Source of the DNA: JBGTCY01 sp041748615
Lineage (GTDB): Bacteria > Bacteroidota > Bacteroidia > Chitinophagales > CAIOSU01
Length of the DNA: 11,042 nt
Assembly (NCBI GenBank): GCA_041748615.1
Contig: JBGTCY010000283.1
Span: 1-11,042, forward strand
Direction: 5' to 3'
The translations under genes and the position numbers were made by a program. The notes beneath the pieces are model-generated. The model did no database searches and was not told the DNA's origin. It saw only the letters and a program-made list of their open reading frames with translations. This document shows, in pieces, positions 1-4,888 of the stretch. Position 1 is the first letter of the stretch. Each line of letters starts with the position of its first letter.

Positions 1-65
1 TCCATCAGTTCGAAGGAAAGAAAAACAATCAGCAGGGACAGGGAAAAAATTTTAGGATTCATCAT
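1..65 (-). CDS. N-terminus of an exported protein, cut by the window edge
   Basis: Reading the minus strand from an ATG at 65 (a second ATG lies at 62) gives MMNPKIFSLSLLIVFLSFEL and then runs off the left edge. A positive residue followed by about 15 hydrophobic residues looks like a signal peptide or an N-terminal membrane anchor. Nothing can be said about function from about 21 residues. The gene would be transcribed away from the lipoprotein gene at 390-899, on the same strand and downstream of it. A weak TAATTTTC box (84-77, minus) lies just upstream and resembles the Bacteroidota -7 element, with no convincing -33 partner. The call rests only on the signal-like composition and uninterrupted reading. 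Confidence 0.5.
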   Translation of the reverse strand, partial: MMNPKIFSLSLLIVFLSFELM

Positions 66-96
66 GGAGTAGTATTGAAAATTATTTGAATAAAAT

Positions 97-125
97 TATC
101 ATCTTAAAATGAATAAAAGATGATA
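97..125. repeat. Short inverted repeat upstream of the edge gene
   Basis: TATCATCTT at 97-105 is matched exactly by its reverse complement AAGATGATA at 117-125, with an 11-base A/T-rich spacer. It lies about 30-60 bases upstream of the start of the minus-strand gene at the left edge, so it could be an operator or a weak hairpin in a leader. The surrounding DNA is very AT-rich, so chance is a real alternative. Confidence 0.3.
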
Positions 126-389
126 GTAAATTTAACAAAAACTTAACAAAGGCAACTTTTGGGAAATTATGGGGTTGATGAATTATAGCCGGTTATACTT
201 TTTTATACAATTATACAATGAGGGGCGAGGAAAGAGTGTCGGGGGTCGTCACTAAGATTTAGTAAAAGCAAGTTTCTAAAATATCTTAACATCAAAATTT
301 ATAATCTAATGTCTCATATCTAAAGTCTAATATCAGCCAATGCAGCCTCAAATCACGAATGATATTTTGACAACTTCACTCAACAATCA
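126..389. other. Intergenic region without a recognisable gene
   Basis: This AT-rich stretch lies between the lipoprotein gene and the truncated edge gene. The only open frame begins at 340 on the plus strand and runs antisense into the lipoprotein gene, with no family resemblance. No terminator with a GC-rich stem followed by a T-run was seen after the lipoprotein stop. Confidence 0.5.
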
Positions 390-899
390 TCAAGGTATTC
401 TTACAAAAAATTCTCCGTCTGTAATTGTGATATCAGAATTGCCTGAGTTTTTTAAAATACCGCTGAAGTTGCCTTTCACGCTGTTCGTGTTCATTTCACT
501 TATTGTAATCGAGGCGATTACATTCGCACCCCCCGAACCATAAATCAATCCTGTGTTCGGGTCCAAGTGTCCGATGATGACGCCTTTGGTTACTCCGCTT
601 TCGACCGTGAAGCCGGAATAGCTTTTGGTTGTTATCGGACTGTCATCATACAACTGCAAAGAAATATTACTCATCGCATCATTTGCTCCGGAGATAGTGC
701 CTAAATGCTGATTACCTGATTGATTAAAATGCGCGGTCAATAATAACTGACTGTTATAATTGAACTGAACGCCATTTGCCTTGAACTTGAAAAAATAAAT
801 GCCGGAATGATTGTTGTCATCCTTTCCGCAGGATGAAAAAGTCAGCATTAAAACAGCTAATAAAATAATGACGGACATTTTTTTTGTGAGTGATTTCAT
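390..899 (-). CDS. Small secreted lipoprotein, DUF6252-like
   Basis: This encodes a 169-residue protein with a textbook lipoprotein signal: charged N-terminus (MKSLTKK), hydrophobic core at residues 8-21, and a lipobox ending FSSC with the lipidated cysteine at residue 24. It is followed by a polar KDDNN linker, as in many Bacteroidota outer-membrane lipoproteins. The mature part opens with a segment around residues 35-45 (FKFKANGVQF) that resembles the FxANGxxF opening of small Bacteroidota lipoproteins annotated DUF6252. It ends with a beta-rich segment (ITITDGEFFVRIP). No catalytic motif is visible. It is probably anchored at the outer membrane or periplasmic face with unknown role. The start is well supported by the signal peptide. 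It has no close same-strand neighbour and appears monocistronic. Confidence 0.85.
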   Translation of the reverse strand: MKSLTKKMSVIILLAVLMLTFSSCGKDDNNHSGIYFFKFKANGVQFNYNSQLLLTAHFNQSGNQHLGTISGANDAMSNISLQLYDDSPITTKSYSGFTVESGVTKGVIIGHLDPNTGLIYGSGGANVIASITISEMNTNSVKGNFSGILKNSGNSDITITDGEFFVRIP

Positions 900-928
900 T
901 TGATTGATTATTTGGTTGATGTGGATTG

Positions 929-960
929 CAAAAATGATGGTTTCAAATTAAAAAATCAAA
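929..960 (-). promoter_or_regulatory. Candidate Bacteroidota-type promoter of the lipoprotein gene
   Basis: On the minus strand TTTG (960-957) is followed after 20 bases by CATTTTTG (936-929), one mismatch from the Bacteroidota -7 consensus TAnnTTTG. The spacing fits known -33/-7 promoters of this phylum. Transcription would start a few bases downstream, leaving a 5' leader of roughly 20-25 bases before the ATG at 899. This is a motif match only. Confidence 0.4.
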
Positions 961-991
961 GGGAAAGCGGAGAGGCTCATTTGCCGAATAA

Positions 992-1024
992 AGCGATTCC
1001 ATCCCTCAAAGGGATGGAATCGCT
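992..1024. repeat. Perfect 15-bp hairpin with a CAA loop
   Basis: AGCGATTCCATCCCT (992-1006) is followed by CAA and then its exact reverse complement (1010-1024). A partial third copy of one arm (CTGGAATCGCT) lies at 1041-1051. A related GGATGGAATCGCTTGAACG string occurs at 4869-4887, at the 3' end of the kinase gene. There is no T-run, so it looks more like a REP-type palindrome than an intrinsic terminator. It sits 43 bases upstream of the cysteine desulfurase remnant. Confidence 0.7.
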
Positions 1025-1066
1025 ATCGCTTCTTCAAGAGCTGGAATCGCTAAATTTGGATACCCC

Positions 1067-1264
1067 ATGCACAAGCATAATAGCCTCATCTACTTAGACC
1101 ACAACGCCACCACAACCATTGACAAGCGGGTGTTTGAAACATCAGCTTTCAACAGCATCCGTTTTTCCCTCGGCAAATTCAACACGCGGCAGGAAATGGA
1201 AACGGTGATGGATGCCATGAAAAATATGGTGAGCGGGTTGAGGGCGATGGTGGGTAATCTGTAG
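1067..1264 (+). pseudogene. Cysteine desulfurase remnant with a large internal deletion
   Basis: The 65-residue frame joins two pieces of a NifS/IscS-type cysteine desulfurase. Residues 8-24 (IYLDHNATT...IDKRVFE) match the extreme N-terminus of the family. Residues 29-61 (NSIRFSLGKFNT, then VMDAMKNMVSGLRAM) match its C-terminal end, which in intact enzymes lies some 350 residues later. Everything between is missing, including the PLP-binding lysine and the catalytic-cysteine loop, so the product cannot be an active desulfurase. The junction lies near residues 24-28 and keeps the reading frame. Intact enzymes are about 380-400 residues. Whether the parent was a housekeeping IscS/NifS or a DndA-type enzyme from a phosphorothioation system cannot be decided from these ends. 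An assembly artefact joining repeats is a possible alternative. Confidence 0.75.
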
Positions 1265-1281
1265 CAAAGAATACTGACCTG

Positions 1282-1305
1282 AATTACCCCGAATTCGGGG
1301 TAATT
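1282..1305. repeat. Perfect 24-bp palindrome
   Basis: The half-site AATTACCCCGAA (1282-1293) is followed immediately by its exact reverse complement (1294-1305). It lies 18 bases after the stop of the cysteine desulfurase remnant. As RNA it could fold into a GC-containing hairpin with a very small loop. A T-run is missing on the plus strand, so it would be a poor intrinsic terminator. As DNA, a two-fold symmetric site could also bind a dimeric protein. Confidence 0.65.
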
Positions 1306-1402
1306 GAAAATAAAGCCGGACTAAACAGGTTTACACTAATCTATTTTTGTGGATTTTGGGTTGGAATATAAAATTGAACCTTAGTTATATTTGAATTTGA
1401 TT

Positions 1403-1951
1403 AACCTTAGTAAAAAGCGCATACTCTCCTCATGCAACCTTATTAATCCTATAATCAAATGCCAATGAAAATTCTATATCACAATCTTTACACGCATTTC
1501 ATCCTGATAACTCAATACCGTCAGCCCCTGATTACCGAAAAGCACCGCAACCGCATAGAAAAATACATGACGGGTATTGTCAATAATAACCAATCTAAGA
1601 TGTATGCGATTTATGCCAATCCGGAGCATGTGCATTTTCTTGCATCACGTTCTCCAGCATTGTCTGAAGAGGAATTGGCAACCATCGTGGCTGAGAGCGT
1701 TGCGTCATTCATCAATCAAAATGAGCTTTATAAAGGAATGTTTGCTTGGCAAGACAGCGCTTCTGCATTTTCAGTTTCAAAAAAAGATGTTGACAGGGTT
1801 TGCAAGTACATCTTAAATCAGAAGGAACACCATCGCAAAGTCACATTTGCCGAGGAATACGAAAAGTTTATGAAGTATTATCAGAATACTTTAAAACCAA
1901 AATAAGTTTAATAAGGTATTGGCGGGGGATGTTGACTTTGTTACTAAGGTT
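1403..1951. mobile_element. Transposase unit flanked by nested inverted arms
   Basis: The left outer arm AACCTTAGTAA (1403-1413) is matched exactly by TTACTAAGGTT at 1941-1951. Inside these, ACCTTATTAA (1437-1446) is matched by TTAATAAGGT (1908-1917). Between them lies only the Y1 transposase gene. The arms are therefore double: an outer AACCTTAGTAA and an inner ACCTTATTAA, separated by about 20-25 bases. This resembles the inverted REP pairs that flank RAYT genes more than the ends of classical IS200, which lack terminal inverted repeats. An extra AACCTTAGTTA lies further out at 1377-1387. The exact element boundaries and target site cannot be fixed without an empty-site comparison. Confidence 0.65.
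1459..1905 (+). CDS. IS200-like / REP-associated Y1 tyrosine transposase
   Basis: This 148-residue protein has the Y1_Tnp (HUH endonuclease) layout. The N-terminal strand is YHNLYTHFILITQYRQPLI. The metal-binding HUH motif is HVH at residues 57-59 in NPEHVHFL. The helix carrying the catalytic tyrosine is Y117 in VCKYILNQKEHHRK, with Q121 one turn later, and the usual TF.EEYEKFMKYY ending follows. Such enzymes cut and rejoin single-stranded DNA at hairpins through a 5'-phosphotyrosine bond. Length is normal for the family (about 140-160), and the catalytic residues look intact. Translation could begin at 1459 or at the second ATG (1465). It sits between the inverted arms of its element, with the left arm ending a few bases before the start and the right arm overlapping the stop, so there is no cargo gene. 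Assignment to RAYT versus IS200/IS605 TnpA is uncertain. Confidence 0.9.
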   Translation: MPMKILYHNLYTHFILITQYRQPLITEKHRNRIEKYMTGIVNNNQSKMYAIYANPEHVHFLASRSPALSEEELATIVAESVASFINQNELYKGMFAWQDSASAFSVSKKDVDRVCKYILNQKEHHRKVTFAEEYEKFMKYYQNTLKPK

Positions 1952-1986
1952 AAAGGAAAGGAAGATATAGTTTAAAATACAAGAGT

Positions 1987-2011
1987 ATGTTGACTTTATT
2001 GCTAAGATTGA
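1987..2011 (+). repeat. Degenerate extra copy of the right arm
   Basis: These 25 bases align without gaps to 1929-1953, the outer right arm of the transposase unit. There are four differences, all transitions (G/A at each site). The copy lies between the transposase unit and the gene-less element at 2086-2208. It looks like a decayed arm or a remnant of an earlier insertion. Confidence 0.5.
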
Positions 2012-2085
2012 TATTAACAATGATGAAAGATTTGACATCACCAGGCAATTTTCAGATGCACTAAAAACCTTATCCTTTTGGAATA

Positions 2086-2208
2086 AACCTTAGTAACAGA
2101 TAATCGCCACCCGAAAAAAAAACCTTATTAACCTTATCAAAAATTTCCACAACCGAAATAAGGTCAATAAGGTAGGTGGGGTGAGCGATGACCTTTGTTA
2201 CTAAGGTT
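2086..2208. mobile_element. MITE/REP-like element with the same nested arms as the neighbouring transposase
   Basis: The outer arm AACCTTAGTAACA (2086-2098) is matched perfectly by TGTTACTAAGGTT (2196-2208). The inner arm AACCTTATTAACCTTAT (2121-2137) is matched with one mismatch by ATAAGGTCAATAAGGT (2158-2173). A third, imperfect pairing (CGCCACCC around 2105-2112 with GGTGGGGTG around 2175-2183) lies between them. Only about 20 bases separate the inner arms, so the 123-bp sequence can fold into one long interrupted hairpin and has no coding capacity. Its right arm and about 15 further bases also align with the right end of the transposase unit (1910-1967). It is best read as a non-autonomous derivative that the Y1 transposase next door could mobilise. 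Mobilisation is inferred, not shown. Confidence 0.7.
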
Positions 2209-2210
2209 GA

Positions 2211-2344
2211 GGGAAAAGATGATAAGCCCTGAAAATCCGGGCGTGTGATGCACCTGCGGGAAGCGGGGAAACGCTTTACAGAACTCAGTCCAATACCTTA
2301 AGTATTATTAGATACCCAGTTTCAATTATGAAAAAATACTAATA
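2211..2344. other. Intergenic region, no gene seen
   Basis: No coding frame with family resemblance is visible. A small GCCC/GGGC hairpin occurs near 2225-2241. Otherwise the stretch separates the mobile-element cluster from the 3' end of the minus-strand helicase region. Confidence 0.4.
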
Positions 2345-2443
2345 TTATATTTCTGACAGATCGGAAATGAAGTTGCGCATTTTCTGGTCGGTATTAAACG
2401 AGCGGGTTTTAAAGAGACCGAGTAAACCTTTGCGAGTGCGCAT
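2345..2443 (-). CDS. 32-codon ORF directly downstream of the nuclease-helicase
   Basis: On the minus strand an ATG at 2443, six bases after the helicase stop codon, opens a 32-residue frame beginning MRTRKGLLGLFKTRSFN and ending DLSEI, stop TAA at 2347-2345. The peptide has a basic N-terminus and a balanced, protein-like composition. The short distance would allow translational coupling to the helicase gene. It matches no family I recognise. It could be a genuine small partner peptide, the decayed C-terminal end of a lost gene, or chance. An in-frame stop lies just upstream, so it is not a continuation of a longer frame here. Confidence 0.3.
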   Translation of the reverse strand: MRTRKGLLGLFKTRSFNTDQKMRNFISDLSEI

Positions 2444-2449
2444 GAGTTA

Positions 2450-4426
2450 TCAAATTACTGGAAATCCGATTTCCTTTAAATAATCAAATGTGCAGTCATA
2501 ATAACTCGAATTGCGAGTTGGGTCTTCCAAATCACCTTCGGGTACTACTATAATCATACCTTGCCTTGCTCTTGTTAAAAGAACTCGGTAGGCATTCTTC
2601 AAATATTGCTTCCTTTCTTCTTTTCGGATGTGATGCCATTTGTATCCGACAAATGAAAAAAATTCCCAACCATTTGATGAATATCTAAAATCCCCATCCC
2701 ATGTAACACAAGACCAATCTAACTCTAAACCTTGAACATGAAATTCCGTTGCGACATCTTCTAAATAAAATGAAGAACGAACATCCTCTTTCCCGTCCAG
2801 AAACCAATGAATTGGGTCCATCGGTGACCTAACATCAATCGCATGAGGTTTTAATCTTTGTGCTTGTGATGAGACAACGATTCCATATCGCTCGCTTCCC
2901 CTTGACTTTTCCTTTAACCATTTTTTCGCCTTAGATAAATCGCGGGTAATAGCGATTGGATACTTATTCTTTACCAAGTCATAATTCCTCTTTGCCTCGT
3001 TAATGTCAATGTCTAAAAGATTTTTAACCATTTGGGATAAATGCTCTACACGGAATGAGCGAAGTGAAACTGCTAAATGTAATTCCGGCTTCTGTATTAC
3101 GTGCTGACGATTTTTTAAAACTTCGAGCGCTTTACCGGCTGCATATTCGCTATCAGTTAACTTATTTGAAATGTACACATGCCATTTAGGAAAAGACCGA
3201 TTCAAAGATGCAATCCATTCGCTAATTCCTGCCTCTCCGGTATTAATTTCTTGTCCTCCTCCAACAAGGCAGATGACAACAGCCCAATCTTTGTGTCTAT
3301 CAAGACATGAAATCAAAAATTCAGGCTCGGAATATGAAAAGTTCAGAACATTCTTTTTCCTCTTCATGAAGTTGGAGGTTTGGGTGTGATCCCATGCGCG
3401 CTGTGCCTCATCAAAAATCGCAACATGATCAAAAGGTGCAGCAGAAGGATCAATAAGACACTCATCACGAAAGTGATGGACATTCTGAATGAATACCTTA
3501 ACCTTACTCATTACCTCGCCTTTCTTCACTTTTATGCCTCTTTCCTTTTCTCTTTTAACCCTATCCCTTGTCAAAGCTTCTCTTAAAATGGCTACTAATG
3601 GCCCGTTACCTGAGAGAAATACGCTCGTAGTTTTCTTTTCATTATCTAAGTGTTTGGTTGCGACATCCAGACCTACCAAAGTTTTTCCTGCCCCCGGAAC
3701 GCCAGTAACGAAACAAATTGATTTAACTCCCTTCCTTTTTGATTCGAGAATTATATTCGATAATGACTCACTTGTATGAGACAGATTGATTGCCGAGGCA
3801 TCGCTTCTGGAAATTTCTTTTACAGCATGTCCATTGTATAGAGCCATTGCTGCTTCGATTATTGTGGGAGTTGGTGAATATCGACCTGTCGCCCATTTTT
3901 CTGAGTTTATTTCTTCTCCATCAGAAAAGGCAAGTACGGTTTTAATCACTTCACCTAACGATTCCGAATTTGCTCTTACTGGAAATAATAGATTATCATT
4001 ATGCGATGAAGTTGCAATTTCTAAGGAAATCTCTATAGCCTCGGTTGCGATTAAAATAGGAGCAATTAAATGGTGATGACTTGTTTCGTGAAAATTTTTC
4101 AAATCAAGAGCATAGTCCCAAACTTGTTCAATTGCATAAGACGGAAATTCCCTTTCTCCAACTTTAAACTCCAAAACAAAAATTGCATTTCTAATTATCA
4201 GTACCACATCAATTCTTCTTCCCATTCTTGGAATTGAATACTCGAAAAAAATGGAACCTTGATAACGCTCCAAATTTTTTTTGAGAATTCTAATCTCTTG
4301 ATTCCACGCTTCCTTTTGCGTTAGCTCCAATGAGAACTCATTACTCTGTGTTAAAGTCCCCAAGATTTCTTGGTGAGAAACTTTTAAAAACTGTGATATG
4401 CTATCGGAATAGAAGTGACGCTTCAT
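2450..4426 (-). CDS. RecB-like nuclease fused to DUF2075 superfamily 1 helicase
   Basis: The predicted product is 658 residues from the ATG at 4426. The frame is open to 4528, but a promoter-like TACTTTCG box (4439-4432) lies inside that extension and the family-like sequence starts at MKRHFYSDSI. The N-terminal part has a PD-(D/E)XK nuclease signature: D73 in RRIDVVL, E86-F87-K88 in VLEFKVGE, and a RecB/Cas4-type QxxxY (Q101-Y105). The C-terminal two thirds are a P-loop DUF2075 (Schlafen group 3-like) helicase. Motifs are Walker A GVPGAGKT at 242-249, Walker B IFDEAQRAWD around 337-346, VGGGQEINTGE around 388, the EFHVQGLELD motif at 561-570, and motif VI RVLLTRARQG at 614-623. All key residues look present. 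It should be a cytoplasmic ATP-driven DNA or RNA processing enzyme. The gene is visibly more AT-rich than the kinase gene beside it and lies next to mobile elements, which hints at transfer. A defence role is inference. Confidence 0.88.
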   Translation of the reverse strand: MKRHFYSDSISQFLKVSHQEILGTLTQSNEFSLELTQKEAWNQEIRILKKNLERYQGSIFFEYSIPRMGRRIDVVLIIRNAIFVLEFKVGEREFPSYAIEQVWDYALDLKNFHETSHHHLIAPILIATEAIEISLEIATSSHNDNLLFPVRANSESLGEVIKTVLAFSDGEEINSEKWATGRYSPTPTIIEAAMALYNGHAVKEISRSDASAINLSHTSESLSNIILESKRKGVKSICFVTGVPGAGKTLVGLDVATKHLDNEKKTTSVFLSGNGPLVAILREALTRDRVKREKERGIKVKKGEVMSKVKVFIQNVHHFRDECLIDPSAAPFDHVAIFDEAQRAWDHTQTSNFMKRKKNVLNFSYSEPEFLISCLDRHKDWAVVICLVGGGQEINTGEAGISEWIASLNRSFPKWHVYISNKLTDSEYAAGKALEVLKNRQHVIQKPELHLAVSLRSFRVEHLSQMVKNLLDIDINEAKRNYDLVKNKYPIAITRDLSKAKKWLKEKSRGSERYGIVVSSQAQRLKPHAIDVRSPMDPIHWFLDGKEDVRSSFYLEDVATEFHVQGLELDWSCVTWDGDFRYSSNGWEFFSFVGYKWHHIRKEERKQYLKNAYRVLLTRARQGMIIVVPEGDLEDPTRNSSYYDCTFDYLKEIGFPVI

Positions 4427-4429
4427 TAT

Positions 4430-4458
4430 TGCGAAAGTAGTGAATGAAAATGTATCAA
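4430..4458 (-). promoter_or_regulatory. Candidate promoter giving a nearly leaderless mRNA for the nuclease-helicase
   Basis: On the minus strand TTG (4458-4456) is followed after 16 bases by TACTTTCG (4439-4432), one mismatch from the -7 consensus TAnnTTTG. This leaves only five bases to the ATG at 4426, so transcription would begin at or next to the start codon. No Shine-Dalgarno sequence is present. The box favours the 4426 start over the upstream ATG at 4528. Confidence 0.4.
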
Positions 4459-4624
4459 TAATAATTTTATGCTTGCTTCTGATTCGGCTACTATTATATG
4501 AGCACACTTCCGGTTCATGAACATACATTTTGCAGACGATTGTAAAATAATTCAGCTTTTCGGAACTTCTTTAAACCTGCTCAAATATTTATGTAATGTT
4601 TCCACTTATGATTACCGGCTGTTT

Positions 4625-4822
4625 GCGTTAGGGATTGCAGAGGAAATCTTTTTGCCGCGTTGACTTAGCGCGTGGGGCAAAAAGATTGGAGCGGAAAGCC
4701 CGACAGCTTTGCCGCTTCTGTTGCTTTGCGCGATGGCAAGCGACATTGCTGGAACGCCCGCATTTTTATCGGGAAACCATGGGGGCAGGCAATCGCGCCA
4801 CTTCGATTTCGCTCAGTGTGAC
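4625..4822 (-). repeat. Dispersed palindromic repeat, copy 1
   Basis: The 39 bases at 4784-4822 are the reverse complement of 8835-8873 with one mismatch. The stretch CGGGAAACCATG beside them (4770-4781) is the reverse complement of CATGGTTTCCCG in the copy near 7595-7606. The other end, GCGTTAGGGATTGCA (4625-4639), resembles GCGTAGGATAAATTGCA at the end of copy 2 read on the minus strand. Taken together this is a roughly 200-bp member of the family, enlarged by an extra hairpin module. Confidence 0.6.
4645..4687. repeat. 12-bp perfect inverted repeat within the dispersed repeat
   Basis: AATCTTTTTGCC (4645-4656) is matched exactly by GGCAAAAAGATT (4676-4687). The 19-base loop contains a further GCG/CGC pairing (4657-4659 with 4669-4671). 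It lies inside the longer repeat unit that starts near 4625 with GCGTTAGGGATTGCA. It is followed by GGAGCGGAAAGCCCGACAGC, a string of a type often seen in Bacteroidota intergenic repeats. Confidence 0.6.
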
Positions 4823-4888
4823 TATCGCATTTTTTGGATGGCGTGCGTTTGTACTAACCGCATCAGACGGATGGAATCGCTTGAACGC

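Larger units (their letters stand above)
4529..4888. other. Gene-free region filled by dispersed repeats
   Basis: This is about 360 bases between the kinase stop and the helicase gene. Two plus-strand frames (from 4635 and 4709) are open but arise from repeat DNA and show no domain. The region holds the hairpin at 4645-4687 and an inverted copy of the dispersed repeat ending at 4822. Neither edge has a clear intrinsic terminator. Confidence 0.6.

Noticed and set aside
900..1097. Plus-strand 65-codon frame between lipoprotein and desulfurase remnant
   Set aside because: It covers the lipoprotein promoter and the 15-bp hairpin repeat; the sequence reflects the repeat and not a protein.
1342..1349. 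TATTTTTG, an exact match to the -7 box upstream of the transposase
   Set aside because: It is over 100 bases from the gene with no suitable -33 element, and such matches are frequent in AT-rich DNA.
1377..2210. Repeated AACCTTA/TAAGGTT strings considered as a CRISPR array
   Set aside because: The copies alternate in orientation, are irregularly spaced and enclose a gene; there are no uniform spacers and no cas genes.
4427..4528. 34-residue N-terminal extension of the nuclease-helicase
   Set aside because: A promoter-like box lies inside it, the extension has no family resemblance, and the conserved-looking protein starts at the internal methionine (4426).
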